Source of the DNA: an uncultured Collinsella sp.
Lineage (GTDB): Bacteria; Actinomycetota; Coriobacteriia; Coriobacteriales; Coriobacteriaceae
DNA length: 22,487 nucleotides
Reading direction: 5' to 3'
Assembly (NCBI GenBank): GCA_900547285.1
Contig: URGF01000018.1
Span: forward strand, 1-22,487
The first letter of the stretch is position 1; the number at the start of each line of letters is the position of its first letter. The notes under the pieces were generated by a model. That model did no database searches and had not been told where the DNA came from. It was given only the letters and a program-made list of their open reading frames with translations. A program made the position numbers and the translations under genes. Below, in pieces: positions 6,395-15,055 of the stretch.

Positions 6395-7741
6395 ATGGAA
6401 CACGACCTCACACGCGGCAATGTCCTTAAGACCATCGCGGTCTTTGCCCTGCCTTATATGCTCTCGTACTTTTTGCAGATGCTCTACGGCATGGCCGACC
6501 TGTACATGATGGGGCAGTTTAGCGGCGCTGCCGGCATCACCGCCGTGGGCAATGGCGCGCAGACGCTCTATATCATTACCGTGACGCTCGTGGGCCTGGC
6601 CATGGGAACGACGGTCATCGTCGGCCACGCCGTGGGCTCGCGCCGCTTCGATCGCGCCGAGACCGCCATCGGCAACACCATCACGCTGTTTATGGGCGTC
6701 TCGGTGGTGCTGGCTGCTGTCCTGTTTGCATTGTGTCCGCAGGTTGTGGCGCTCATTGGCACGCCGCCCGAGGCGGTCGAAGGAACCGCCGCCTACCTGC
6801 GTATCTGCTTTGTCGGCATTCCGTTTATCGCCGCGTACAACATTCTTTCGGCCATCTTTCGCGGCCTGGGCGATTCGCGCTCGCCCATGTACGTGATTGG
6901 CGTGGCGTGCATCATCAACATCGCGCTCGATTTTCTGTTTATCGGCCACATGGGGCTCGGCCCCGTGGGTGCGGCGCTCGGCACGGTAACCGCCCAGACA
7001 GCAAGCGTTGCCCTCGCGCTCGTGTGGCTTAAGAGCCGTCGCACGAACATCCACGTTAAGCGCAGCGACCTGCGCCCTCAGCCCGAAGTGCTCGGCAGCA
7101 TTCTTAAGATCGGCGTGCCCGTTGCCGTGCAGGACGGCTGCATCCAGGTGGCGTTTATGTTCATCACCGTCATCGCTAACCACCGAGGGCTCGTCGACGC
7201 CGCCGCCGTGGGCTTGGTCGAAAAGATGATCAGTTTTTTGTTTATCGTGCCGAGTTCCATGGGCGCCACCGTCAGCGCGCTCACGGCGCAAAACGCCGGC
7301 GCGGGCAAGGGCGACCGCGCGCGTCAGGTGCTCAAAGATGCCATGACCATCTCGGTGATATATGGCTGCCTGATCACGGTGCTGATGTGGCTGGTGGCAC
7401 CGGCGTTTCTCGGCTTTTTTGCCAAGGACGCCGCGGTCGTTGCGGCCGGCACCGGCTATATGCGCAGTTATATTTTTGACGCGATCTTTGCCGGCATCCA
7501 CATTTGCTTTAGCGGTTTTTTCGCTGCGTATGGCAAGAGCTACATCGGCTTTGCGCACAACGTGCTGGCAGTGGTGCTCATTCGCGTGCCCGGCGCGTGG
7601 CTGCTGTCGAACGCCTACTCCGACACGCTGTTCCCCATGGGCATCGCCTCGCCGTGCGGGTCGATTCTGTCGGTGATTATTTGCGTGGTGGCATTTACCG
7701 TACTCAACCGTCGCGGAGCTTTTGACAAGCTGATGGCGTAG
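6395..7741 (+). CDS. MATE family efflux transporter
   Basis: A 448-residue inner-membrane exporter with about 12 hydrophobic segments, the usual MATE length. Typical features are the N-terminal GNVLKTIAVFALPYMLSYFLQMLYGMADLYMMG segment, an internal second half beginning near GSILKIGVPVAVQDG, and the GLVEKMISF region. MATE proteins exchange drugs or metabolites for Na+ or H+. The BmrR-like regulator 74 nt downstream and the MerR-type promoter upstream suggest that a bound drug-like compound induces the pair. The substrate cannot be told. Confidence 0.93.
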   Translation: MEHDLTRGNVLKTIAVFALPYMLSYFLQMLYGMADLYMMGQFSGAAGITAVGNGAQTLYIITVTLVGLAMGTTVIVGHAVGSRRFDRAETAIGNTITLFMGVSVVLAAVLFALCPQVVALIGTPPEAVEGTAAYLRICFVGIPFIAAYNILSAIFRGLGDSRSPMYVIGVACIINIALDFLFIGHMGLGPVGAALGTVTAQTASVALALVWLKSRRTNIHVKRSDLRPQPEVLGSILKIGVPVAVQDGCIQVAFMFITVIANHRGLVDAAAVGLVEKMISFLFIVPSSMGATVSALTAQNAGAGKGDRARQVLKDAMTISVIYGCLITVLMWLVAPAFLGFFAKDAAVVAAGTGYMRSYIFDAIFAGIHICFSGFFAAYGKSYIGFAHNVLAVVLIRVPGAWLLSNAYSDTLFPMGIASPCGSILSVIICVVAFTVLNRRGAFDKLMA

Positions 7742-7815
7742 CGGCTCGTTCGTGTCATACGACGGCCGCGCTGCATGGCCCCAGCGTTCCCCCGCCCACC
7801 GAAAGGAGCGGTCCC

Positions 7816-8664
7816 ATGACCGACACGCCAACTGAACATACCGAGGGCCTGCTCCGCATTGGCGAAGTGGCGCGCATGTTTAACCTGAGCGTGGGCACGC
7901 TGCGCCATTACGAGCAGATGGGCTTGCTGGACCCGGCGCACATCGATCCGGCGAGCGGGTACCGCTACTACGGATCACGGCAGCTCTCCACCCTTAACAC
8001 CATCAGCCACCTGCGCGTTCTCGACTTGCCGCTCGCACAAATCCGTGAGTTTGTGACCACGCGCGATGTGAACCTTATGCAGCGGCAGCTGGCTCAGCAG
8101 CAGGAGCTCATCGAACGCAAGCGCCGCGAACTAGAGCGCGTGTCGCGCAAGATTGACAACCGGCTTACCCTGCTTCACGATGCCTTGAACACCGAGCTCG
8201 ATACCATTTGCGCAATCGATGCACCCGAGCTTCGCTGCGCCGTGCTGCGCGAACGCGTCAACCCCACCGACGCCTATGCGCTGGAGTGGCAGATTCGTCA
8301 ACTGCAGAAGGGGCAGCACGAGACCTTTGTCTTTCTGGGCAACTTGGGCGTCGGGATTGGCGCCGAGCGCCTCGCCGCCGGTGATTTTGATGGCTACGAC
8401 GAGGTCTTTCTGCTGCTCGATGACACCGATGATTACTTGGGCAACGTCGAGACGCGACCTGCCGCGCACTGCCTGACCATCAGCTTCCGCGGCACGCACG
8501 GGCAAGCGGGCCCGCGCTACGAGCGGTTGCTCGGCTATATGCACGAGCACGGCATAGTACCCGCCGGCTCCTCGCGCGAGATCGCGCTCATCGACGACAT
8601 TATCAGCGACGACCCAGCAACCTACGTGACGCAGATCACGGTGCCCGTTACTGCGGCCGAATAA
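7816..8664 (+). CDS. MerR-family regulator with GyrI-like effector domain (BmrR type)
   Basis: A 282-residue regulator. The N-terminal winged-helix HTH (about 14-80) reads LLRIGEVARMFNLSVGTLRHYEQMGLL followed by SGYRYYGSRQL, both classic MerR signatures. A coiled coil (about 85-125, QQELIERKRRELERVSRKID) mediates dimerisation. The C-terminal half (about 135-280) fits the GyrI-like/effector-binding domain used by BmrR for drug binding. Start ATG at 7816 follows GAAAGGAG. It sits behind the MATE gene and probably controls the promoter at 6324-6354. The transcript ends at a bidirectional hairpin shared with ligA. Confidence 0.92.
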   Translation: MTDTPTEHTEGLLRIGEVARMFNLSVGTLRHYEQMGLLDPAHIDPASGYRYYGSRQLSTLNTISHLRVLDLPLAQIREFVTTRDVNLMQRQLAQQQELIERKRRELERVSRKIDNRLTLLHDALNTELDTICAIDAPELRCAVLRERVNPTDAYALEWQIRQLQKGQHETFVFLGNLGVGIGAERLAAGDFDGYDEVFLLLDDTDDYLGNVETRPAAHCLTISFRGTHGQAGPRYERLLGYMHEHGIVPAGSSREIALIDDIISDDPATYVTQITVPVTAAE

Positions 8665-8700
8665 AAACCTCCCGGATAGCATCGGACCATCCGGGAGGCT
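8664..8700. terminator. Bidirectional terminator between merR-type gene and ligA
   Basis: Perfect 10-bp stem CCTCCCGGAT/ATCCGGGAGG (8668-8677, 8689-8698) between convergent genes. On the minus strand it is followed by TTTTTATT, a strong terminator for ligA. The plus-strand tail (ctcttcaattt) is weaker. Confidence 0.88.
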
Positions 8701-8731
8701 CTTCAATTTGATTAATTTGGCTATCGGCGCC

Positions 8732-10960
8732 TTAAGCCTGGGGCACCTCACCAGTCGCAAGAATCTGCTCGAGTGCGTCCTCATCCAATACAGGCACGCC
8801 CAGCTGCTCGGCTTTGGTGAGCTTGGAGCCCGCTTTGGGGCCGGCGACCAGATAGCTCGTCTTCTTTGACACGCTGCCCGAAACCTTGGCGCCGAGTACC
8901 TTGAGCGCCGCACCTGCCTCGTCGCGCGTGCGGTTGACGAGCGTGCCGGTGAGCACAAAGGTCAGACCCGCGAGCGGCTGTGCGTCGGCGAGCTCGCCCG
9001 CTACGCCGGCATCGGCCGCGGCCTGCGCATGGGCGGCACCCAAGTCGACCTCGAGCGAAAGGCCCGCCTGGCGCAGACGTTCCAGCACGGCAAGGTTCTC
9101 GGGCACGGCCAGGAACTGCTTGACGCTCGCCGCGATCTTGGGGCCGATGCCCTCGCACTCGGCAATATCCTCTTCGCTCGCCAAGATAAGCTTGTCAATC
9201 GACAGGAATCGCTCGGCGATGACCTCGCCCACGCTCTTGCCCACGTGGCGGATGCCCAGGGCAAACAGCACGCGACCGAGCGGCTGGCTCTTGGACTTGT
9301 TGAGCTCGGCGATGATTTTCTCAGCCGTCTTGAGGCCCACCGGAATGGGGTCGCCCTTCTTGACGCCCTTTTTGCTGTTGGAGCTGGCATAGGTGCGCCC
9401 CGTGTCCAGACCGGCGATATCGTCGACCGTGAGCTGGTAGAAGTCTGCGACGTCGTGAATCAGCCCGGCGGCGATCATCTTGTCGACAATCTCGTCGCCT
9501 AGGCCGTCGACGTCCATGCAGCCGCGGCTCACCCAGTGGAGCAGGCGCTCCTTGAGCTGTGCGGGGCAATCGATGGAGACGCAACGGTAAGCGACCTCGC
9601 CATCCTCGTGGACCACGGGGCTACCGCACACGGGGCAGACCTCGGGCATGTGCCAGTCAACCGAATCGGCCGGGCGTTTATCGAGCACCGGGCCCACGAC
9701 CTCGGGGATCACGTCGCCCGCCTTGTGCACGATGATAGTGTCGCCCTCGCGCACGTTTTTGCGACGGATCTCGTCAATGTTGTGCAGCGTGGCGCGCGCG
9801 ATGGTGGAGCCGGCGACCGTCACCGGGTCGAACTCGGCGACCGGCGTGAGCACACCGGTGCGGCCCACCTGGATGCGGATTTCGCGCAGGATGGTCTGCT
9901 TTTCCTCGGGCGGAAACTTAAAGGCAATGGCCCAGCGCGGCGCGCGGGCAGTAAAGCCCAGGTCGAGCTGCTGCTGGAAGCCGTCGACCTTTACGACCAC
10001 GCCGTCGATGTCGTAGTCCAGGTCACCGCGGTGCTCAAGCGCCTGGGCACAGAACTCGTGGACCTCGGCGGGCGTGGCGCAACGGGCAACGTTAGGGTTG
10101 ACGCTAAAGCCAGCGTTGCGCAGCCAGTCGAGGAACTCGCGCTGGCTGTGGACGTGCAGCGGATCGGTATCGGCGATGGCATAGATAAAGGTGGCCAGGT
10201 CGCGGCGCGCCGTGACCTTGGGATCCTTTTGGCGCAGGCTGCCGGCGGCGGCGTTGCGCGGGTTGGCGAAGGGGTCGCGGCCCTCGGCATCGGCCTCTTC
10301 ATTCAGACGAACAAAGCTGCCCTTGGGCATGTAGACCTCGCCGCGTACCTCAATGGTGCGCTCGCGGTCGGCGCCCATGTGGGCGAGCGCCGGCTCGGAC
10401 AGGTGCATGGGCACATCCTTGATGGTGCGCACGTTGAGCGACACGTCCTCGCCCGTGGTGCCATCGCCACGTGTGGCCGCACGTACGAAGGTGCCGTTTT
10501 GGTAGGTAAGCGCCACACCCAGGCCGTCGATCTTAAGCTCGCAGGTATAGGTGACGCTGCCGGCACCGAGCGCATCCTCGGCGCGCTGGAGCCACGCGTC
10601 GAGCTCGTCCAGATCCATGGCATCGTCCATGGAATACATGCGTGCCATGTGCGTGACCGGCGTAAACTGCTCGCTCACGTAGCCGCCCACGCGCTGGGTA
10701 TAGCTATCGGGCGTCACCAGGTCGGGGTAGGTGGCCTCGATTTCCTGCAGCTCAACGAGCATTTTGTCAAAGGCGGCGTCCGTGATCTCGGGCGCGTCGA
10801 GCATGTAGTAGCGATAGGCGTGGTAATCGAGCTCGTGGCGCAGCTCGGCCGCGCGCGCTGCCGCCCGGGCATGGGCGTCGGTCGGTGCGGCGGCATCCGC
10901 GCTCGCGGGCGTTTCGGTATCGATGCCCACGCCGTCACCAAACAGGCTCGATTGCTCCAT
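8732..10960 (-). CDS. ligA: NAD-dependent DNA ligase LigA
   Basis: A 742-residue essential ligase that seals nicks in replication and repair with NAD+. The adenylation domain holds the nucleophile K143 in the ELKIDG motif, with GEVYMPK and VVVKVDG further on. The OB domain follows (about 355-430). A four-cysteine zinc finger uses C442, C445, C460 and C465. Helix-hairpin-helix repeats come next, including SEEDIAECEGIGPKIA, and a C-terminal BRCT domain starts near LAGLTFVLTGTL. An N-terminal extension of about 30 Ala/Asp-rich residues explains the slightly long size. ATG at 10960 is preceded by AAGGAG. It appears monocistronic. Confidence 0.97.
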   Translation of the reverse strand: MEQSSLFGDGVGIDTETPASADAAAPTDAHARAAARAAELRHELDYHAYRYYMLDAPEITDAAFDKMLVELQEIEATYPDLVTPDSYTQRVGGYVSEQFTPVTHMARMYSMDDAMDLDELDAWLQRAEDALGAGSVTYTCELKIDGLGVALTYQNGTFVRAATRGDGTTGEDVSLNVRTIKDVPMHLSEPALAHMGADRERTIEVRGEVYMPKGSFVRLNEEADAEGRDPFANPRNAAAGSLRQKDPKVTARRDLATFIYAIADTDPLHVHSQREFLDWLRNAGFSVNPNVARCATPAEVHEFCAQALEHRGDLDYDIDGVVVKVDGFQQQLDLGFTARAPRWAIAFKFPPEEKQTILREIRIQVGRTGVLTPVAEFDPVTVAGSTIARATLHNIDEIRRKNVREGDTIIVHKAGDVIPEVVGPVLDKRPADSVDWHMPEVCPVCGSPVVHEDGEVAYRCVSIDCPAQLKERLLHWVSRGCMDVDGLGDEIVDKMIAAGLIHDVADFYQLTVDDIAGLDTGRTYASSNSKKGVKKGDPIPVGLKTAEKIIAELNKSKSQPLGRVLFALGIRHVGKSVGEVIAERFLSIDKLILASEEDIAECEGIGPKIAASVKQFLAVPENLAVLERLRQAGLSLEVDLGAAHAQAAADAGVAGELADAQPLAGLTFVLTGTLVNRTRDEAGAALKVLGAKVSGSVSKKTSYLVAGPKAGSKLTKAEQLGVPVLDEDALEQILATGEVPQA

Positions 10961-11144
10961 AGCGGCACTCCTTCGCTCGATTTCAAACGGATACTAGAAT
11001 ACCACCAGTCACCATGGGGCCGAATAACCCTTTCGAACCGCACCGAATCGGCAGCCGACGGACCGGGGTGGATCGCACGATCAAACCATGTCCTTTTCAG
11101 CTTTAAATGATCCGTTTTCCTCCGTCCCCAACGGATCAATGAGA

Positions 11145-11180
11145 AAAGAGGGCTGTCCCACGTTGATGGGACAGCCCCTC
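11145..11180 (-). terminator. Terminator of the HtrA-type protease gene
   Basis: 11-bp stem GGGCTGTCCCA/TGGGACAGCCC (11150-11160, 11167-11177), followed on the minus strand by CTCTTTTCTC. It sits 28 bp after the protease stop codon. Confidence 0.88.
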
Positions 11181-11207
11181 TGGCTTCGATATGTGCGATA
11201 CGGCTCT

Positions 11208-12662
11208 CTAGTAACCCTGACCGTAGCCCTGGCTCTGCTGGCCCAGCAGCTCCTCCAGATACTGGCGCAGCTGCTCGTCGGTAATACCGCCGTTGCCGGT
11301 GTCGGTCGAACTGTCGTCCTGCTGCTGGTTCTGCAGTTCCTCATCGGAGCCCAGCTCGACGGTGACCTTCTTCTCTTCCTTGCCGCGCATAAGCGTGATC
11401 TCGACCTTCTCGCCCACCTCGTGGCTGCGCAGCGCGATGATCAGGCCATCGGCGCTCGTAATCTCGTCGTCGCCCAGCTTGGTAATGACATCGCCCTCCT
11501 GAATGCCGGCCTTGGCGGCAGGACCATCCTCAACGACGCTCGCCACATACGCGCCGCTATCGGTGCTCAGCTTGTTGGTGCGGGCGTTGAGCGCATTGAC
11601 GCTCGAAAGCGTAGCGCCCATGTACGGATGCACCGGCGTCTTGCCGTCGATGATCTGGTCGGCAATGTTCTTGGCGTAATTGACCGGAATGGCAAAGCCA
11701 ACACCCGAGCTGGAGCCCGAGTAGCTCTCGATGAGCGAGTTGATGCCCACCAGCTCACCGTTGTCGTTGACGAGCGCGCCGCCGGAGTTGCCCGGGTTGA
11801 TGGCGGCATCGGTCTGAATCATGTTGGCATAGATGGTGTTGCCGCTGGTAGAGCTCATGGCCGTGGAGCGATACAGCGCCGACACGATGCCCGTGGAGAC
11901 AGACTGCTCGTTGCCGAACGGCGAGCCGATCGCCATGACCCACTCGCCCACGTTGAGCTTGGAGGAGTCACCGATCTCGATCGGCGTGAGCTTGGAGGCG
12001 TCGGCGTCCTTGAGTTTGATGACGGCTAGGTCGCTCGAAGCATCGTTGCCCACGAACTCGGCCTCGTAGGTGGTGCCGTCGTCCATGGTCACCACGTACT
12101 GGTCGTAACCATCGACCACGTGGTTGTTGGTGAGGATGTGGCCCTCGGTATCGAGCACCACGCCCGAACCGACGCTGCCCGAGCTATCCGACTCGTCGGC
12201 AGACTGCGAAAGCGAGCCATTCTGGCTGCCGCTCGAAGTGGCAGTAATGGAAACCACGGAGGGCAATGCCTTGGCAGAAACGGCCTCGGCCAGCGTGGTG
12301 TCCTCGGAGTCGATCGTAATCTTTTGCGTCGACGAACCCGAAGCACCCGCCGTCACGGCATTCTTTCCGCCGCCAATATTGAGCGTGCCGCTCATAATGA
12401 GCGCAATGACCAGCAGGGCGCCGCAGGCACAGCCGGCGAGTGCCGTAATAAAAATCGGCAGCTTTTTGGTCTTGGTCTTGACCACCGTGTGCTTGTTCAC
12501 GACCTGCGCACCGCCCAGCGGCTTTCCAGTCTGCGTGTCGTAGGCCTGCACGTAGGGAATGTTGCCGTCGGCAGGCGTCGACTCAACCTGTACGCGCGGT
12601 TGCTGCTGAGTCTCGCCGACGTGGCCCACATCCTGGGGACGCTGGGAATCGTTCTCGCTCAT
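11208..12662 (-). CDS. HtrA/DegP-type membrane-anchored serine protease with PDZ domain
   Basis: A 484-residue protein of the trypsin-like S1C family. A cytoplasmic N-terminal tail (1-66) is followed by one membrane segment (about 68-92), so the protease domain lies outside the membrane. Catalytic residues are H181 (TNNHVV), D211 (SSDLAVIKL) and S293 (GNSGGAL). The PDZ domain spans about 345-437 (AGIQEGDVITKLGDDEI). The C-terminus is Gln/Gly/Tyr-rich and ends in GYGQGY. Such proteases degrade or sense misfolded exported proteins. I chose ATG 12662 over the upstream in-frame start because GAAAGGA lies 8 nt before it. Confidence 0.95.
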   Translation of the reverse strand: MSENDSQRPQDVGHVGETQQQPRVQVESTPADGNIPYVQAYDTQTGKPLGGAQVVNKHTVVKTKTKKLPIFITALAGCACGALLVIALIMSGTLNIGGGKNAVTAGASGSSTQKITIDSEDTTLAEAVSAKALPSVVSITATSSGSQNGSLSQSADESDSSGSVGSGVVLDTEGHILTNNHVVDGYDQYVVTMDDGTTYEAEFVGNDASSDLAVIKLKDADASKLTPIEIGDSSKLNVGEWVMAIGSPFGNEQSVSTGIVSALYRSTAMSSTSGNTIYANMIQTDAAINPGNSGGALVNDNGELVGINSLIESYSGSSSGVGFAIPVNYAKNIADQIIDGKTPVHPYMGATLSSVNALNARTNKLSTDSGAYVASVVEDGPAAKAGIQEGDVITKLGDDEITSADGLIIALRSHEVGEKVEITLMRGKEEKKVTVELGSDEELQNQQQDDSSTDTGNGGITDEQLRQYLEELLGQQSQGYGQGY

Positions 12663-12687
12663 GGCTGCGATCCTTTCGTCAAATAAC

Positions 12688-12715
12688 CAAAGGCCCGCCA
12701 AACATGTGGCGGGCC
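12688..12715 (-). terminator. Hairpin between glnR-like gene and protease gene
   Basis: Perfect 8-bp stem GGCCCGCC/GGCGGGCC (12692-12699, 12708-12715). On the minus strand it is followed by TTTGGTTATTTG just before the protease start. It may end read-through from the glnR-like gene or attenuate the protease. Confidence 0.65.
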
Positions 12716-12829
12716 ATCATTGTTCACGTTGAGTTGTACCCCAATATGCGGGCGAACGTGTATGAGAACGCAATCTTTTAGGAAGGCTTAAGTTCTGCCG
12801 CAGACCCGAAAGGAATCCGTACCTGCGTC

Positions 12830-12869
12830 AAAACCACCACAAAAGTGCCTGTCCCCTTTGTGGTGGAAA
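12830..12869. repeat. Palindromic repeat family 1, copy 3
   Basis: AAAACCACCACAAAAG-tgcctgtcc-CCTTTGTGGTGG begins within two bases of the glnR-like stop codon. On the minus strand the stem is followed by TTTTGACG, so it probably terminates the glnA-glnR transcript. It has the same loop (gtgcctg[tg]cc) as copy 1. Confidence 0.85.
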
Positions 12870-12870
12870 T

Positions 12871-13533
12871 CTAGTCCTTAAACAGATAGCCCACGCCGCG
12901 GACGGTGGTGATGTGTGCCGCGATCTGCGGACCCACCTTGGAGCGGATGCGTCGAATGTGCACGTCGACGGTGCGCGTGCCGCCGCAGTACTCAAAGCCC
13001 CACACGCGGTGCAGCAGCACTTCGCGGCTGTAGGCGCGGTTGGGATGCGTCGCCAAAAAGCTCAGCAGCGAGTACTCCATCAGCGTCAGGTCGATGGGCT
13101 CATCATCGAGCGTCACCTGGTAGGTAGCCAGGTTAATCTCAAGGTTGTCGATGTTGAGCACATCGTCGGCGGTGACGGTCTCCTCCTCGCCCATCAGGCG
13201 CTGCGCACGAGCCTTAAGCTCGTTGGGCGTCGCCGTGGGGCATACAAAGTCGGCATGCGCGTGATTGGGCAGGCGCAAGGTACCGAGCGCCTCGTCGTCG
13301 ACGATCACCAGCATGGGGACGCCGCCGCGGTCGTCAAGCCACTTGGCAATCTGATCGATGCGGTCGCTGCGGATTCCATCGGAATCGAGGATCAGCAGGT
13401 CAAAGTCGTGCGCCGCAGTCGGCGAATCGGGGGTTGCCAAGCTCACCTCGACACCCAGAGTGGTCGTCAAGCTGCGGGCAAACTCGTGGAAGCGCGTCGT
13501 GCGCGCCATGAACAGGGCACTCTTTTCGGACAT
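12871..13533 (-). CDS. glnR: GlnR-like orphan OmpR-type response regulator
   Basis: A 220-residue DNA-binding regulator. The N-terminal receiver-like domain (1-113) lacks the acidic pair normally found near residues 7-12 (here ALFMARTTRF). It keeps only one aspartate, D50 (LLILDSDG), the same layout as actinobacterial GlnR, which has no partner kinase. The C-terminal winged helix (about 125-218) has the segments LMEYSLLSFLATHPNRAYSR and VWGFEYCGGTRTVDVHIRR, very close to GlnR as I remember it. GlnR controls nitrogen assimilation. The glnA homologue is 50 nt upstream on the same strand, and a GlnR-box-like site lies upstream of that. I chose ATG 13533 because of GGAGG 5 nt before it. Confidence 0.85.
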   Translation of the reverse strand: MSEKSALFMARTTRFHEFARSLTTTLGVEVSLATPDSPTAAHDFDLLILDSDGIRSDRIDQIAKWLDDRGGVPMLVIVDDEALGTLRLPNHAHADFVCPTATPNELKARAQRLMGEEETVTADDVLNIDNLEINLATYQVTLDDEPIDLTLMEYSLLSFLATHPNRAYSREVLLHRVWGFEYCGGTRTVDVHIRRIRSKVGPQIAAHITTVRGVGYLFKD

Positions 13534-13583
13534 ATCGGCCTCCAAAGAAATGAGCTCAATCGTACTGGAACAAGCCAGCGCGA

Positions 13584-14921
13584 TTAGGAGTTCGCCAGGT
13601 AGTGCTTGATCTCCCACTCGGTGATCGTGGACTCAAACTTATGCCACTCGTCGCGCTTCTTTTTGAGGAAGAAGCTGTGGATGTGCTCGCCGAGGGCATC
13701 CTTCATAAACTGCGAGTCCTCAAAGACGTCGAGCGCCTCTTTGAGCGAGCGCGGCAGCGGCGTGTAGCCGGCCTCGACCATCTGACGGTCGGTAAGCTTG
13801 AGCGTCTCGGCCGTGGCCTCGGGCGGGAGCTCCAACTTGCGCTCGATGCCGTCCAGACCAGCCGCCAGCGTGACGGCGTTGACCAGGTACGGGTTGGCCA
13901 TGGGGTCGGGACTGCGCAGCTCGATGCGCGTGGACAGCTGCTTGCCGGGCTTGTAGACCGGGATGCGGACCATGCTCGCGCGGTTGCGCAGGCCCCACGT
14001 GGCGTACTGCGGCACGGAGTCGCCGCCCGTGGTGATGCGCTTGTACGAGTTGACCGTGGGGTTGGTGATGGCGCTAATCTCGCGGGCATGCGCCAGGATG
14101 CCGGCCATGTAGTGCTTGGCGATATCGGAGAGGTGATACTTCTCGTCGTCCTCGCCCCAAAAGACGTTGTTGCCGTCGTGGTCGAATAGCGACTGGCACA
14201 GGAACATAGCGCTGCCGTCCTCGCCCGCTAGCGGCTTGGGCATAAAGGAGGCGTGGCACCCGCTCTCGTAAGCCTGCTGCTTAATGATGAGTTTGGCCGT
14301 GGTGATGGCGTCGGACATGCTCAGGGCCTCGGCGTGGCGCAGGCTCATGCCGTGCTGCGAGCGGCCGGCAGCGTGGAAGGTGTACTCCACGGGCACGGAC
14401 ATCTTCTCGAGCGTGAGGACCGTGTTGCGACGCAGGTCGCGGGCGGCATCGCTTACCGAAAGATCGAAGTAGCCCACGTTGTCGAGCGGCTCAGGGGTGT
14501 GCTCGTCGGGGAAGTAGTAATACTCCAGCTCGGCGCCCACGTTGAGCAGATAGCCAGCCTTCTCGGCCTTGCGGAACATGCGGCGCAGGGCATCGCGTGG
14601 ATCGCCGGTAAAGGGCTTGCAATCGGGAGTGCACACGTCGCAGAACACGCGGGCGACGCCGTTGTGGCTCGGGCGCCACGGCAGGATCTGGAAGGTCGAA
14701 GCATTGGGAAACGCCAGCATGTCGGCTTCCTCGGGCGTGGCAAAGCCCTCGATGGCGGAGCCGTCAAAGCCAATACCCTCCTCAAAAGCGACCTCGAGGT
14801 CCTCGGGGCTAATGGCAAAGTTCTTGAGGCGGCCGAGAATGTCGACAAACCACAGACGCACAAAGCGGATGTCACGCTGCTCTACGGAGCGGAGTACGTA
14901 ATCGATGTTCTGCTGGTTCAT
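13584..14921 (-). CDS. glnA: Glutamine synthetase type I homologue with altered metal site
   Basis: A 445-residue protein, full length for a GSI-alpha enzyme and collinear with B. subtilis GlnA. It keeps the FDGSAIEGF loop (D53), E131 and E133, NPTVNSYKR (287-295), RNR, and TRIELRSPDP (E334). It has no adenylylation insert. Residues binding the catalytic metals are missing. The family motif HHEVAPGQHE reads FHAAGRSQHG (A184 and G191 in place of Glu), and the GSGMH histidine is F240. The catalytic Glu flap (PGYEAP) reads TTGGDSVP. Thus either the chemistry is changed or the protein is a regulatory pseudo-enzyme. ATG at 14921 follows AAAGGGGAG. It is cotranscribed with the GlnR-like gene. Confidence 0.9.
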   Translation of the reverse strand: MNQQNIDYVLRSVEQRDIRFVRLWFVDILGRLKNFAISPEDLEVAFEEGIGFDGSAIEGFATPEEADMLAFPNASTFQILPWRPSHNGVARVFCDVCTPDCKPFTGDPRDALRRMFRKAEKAGYLLNVGAELEYYYFPDEHTPEPLDNVGYFDLSVSDAARDLRRNTVLTLEKMSVPVEYTFHAAGRSQHGMSLRHAEALSMSDAITTAKLIIKQQAYESGCHASFMPKPLAGEDGSAMFLCQSLFDHDGNNVFWGEDDEKYHLSDIAKHYMAGILAHAREISAITNPTVNSYKRITTGGDSVPQYATWGLRNRASMVRIPVYKPGKQLSTRIELRSPDPMANPYLVNAVTLAAGLDGIERKLELPPEATAETLKLTDRQMVEAGYTPLPRSLKEALDVFEDSQFMKDALGEHIHSFFLKKKRDEWHKFESTITEWEIKHYLANS

Positions 14922-14986
14922 GTCGCTCCCCTTTCTTTCGGGCGGGTTTCGACTGGTCTATATCGCAGATACTATCGCAGAAAAAT

Positions 14987-15002
14987 GTTTCCGCAGGGTT
15001 AA
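14987..15002 (-). promoter_or_regulatory. GlnR-box-like site upstream of glnA
   Basis: The minus strand reads TTAAC-cctgcg-GAAAC, matching the actinobacterial GlnR half-site pair gTnAC-n6-GaAAc apart from the first base. It is about 65 nt before the glnA start, upstream of AT-rich possible -10 sequences (TAGTAT, GATATAG). A match this short can occur by chance; the GlnR-like gene next door makes it more credible. Confidence 0.5.
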
Positions 15003-15055
15003 AGCGTATCAAGCGCTCAAAAAACGTGTGCGAACAGGCAGTTGCGAACGAGCGG

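Noticed and set aside
6365..7831. Long minus-strand open frame opposite the MATE gene
   Set aside because: The translation is rich in His, Arg, Ala and Asp without hydrophobic order, typical of antisense GC-rich frames; the MATE reading is unambiguous.
9536..11110. Plus-strand open frame of 524 codons opposite ligA
   Set aside because: Antisense shadow of a conserved gene; it has no ribosome site and no motifs.
11108..11137. Hairpin GATCCGTT/AACGGATC between ligA and the protease terminator
   Set aside because: A single 8-bp palindrome with no conserved partner, T-run or context; too little to call.
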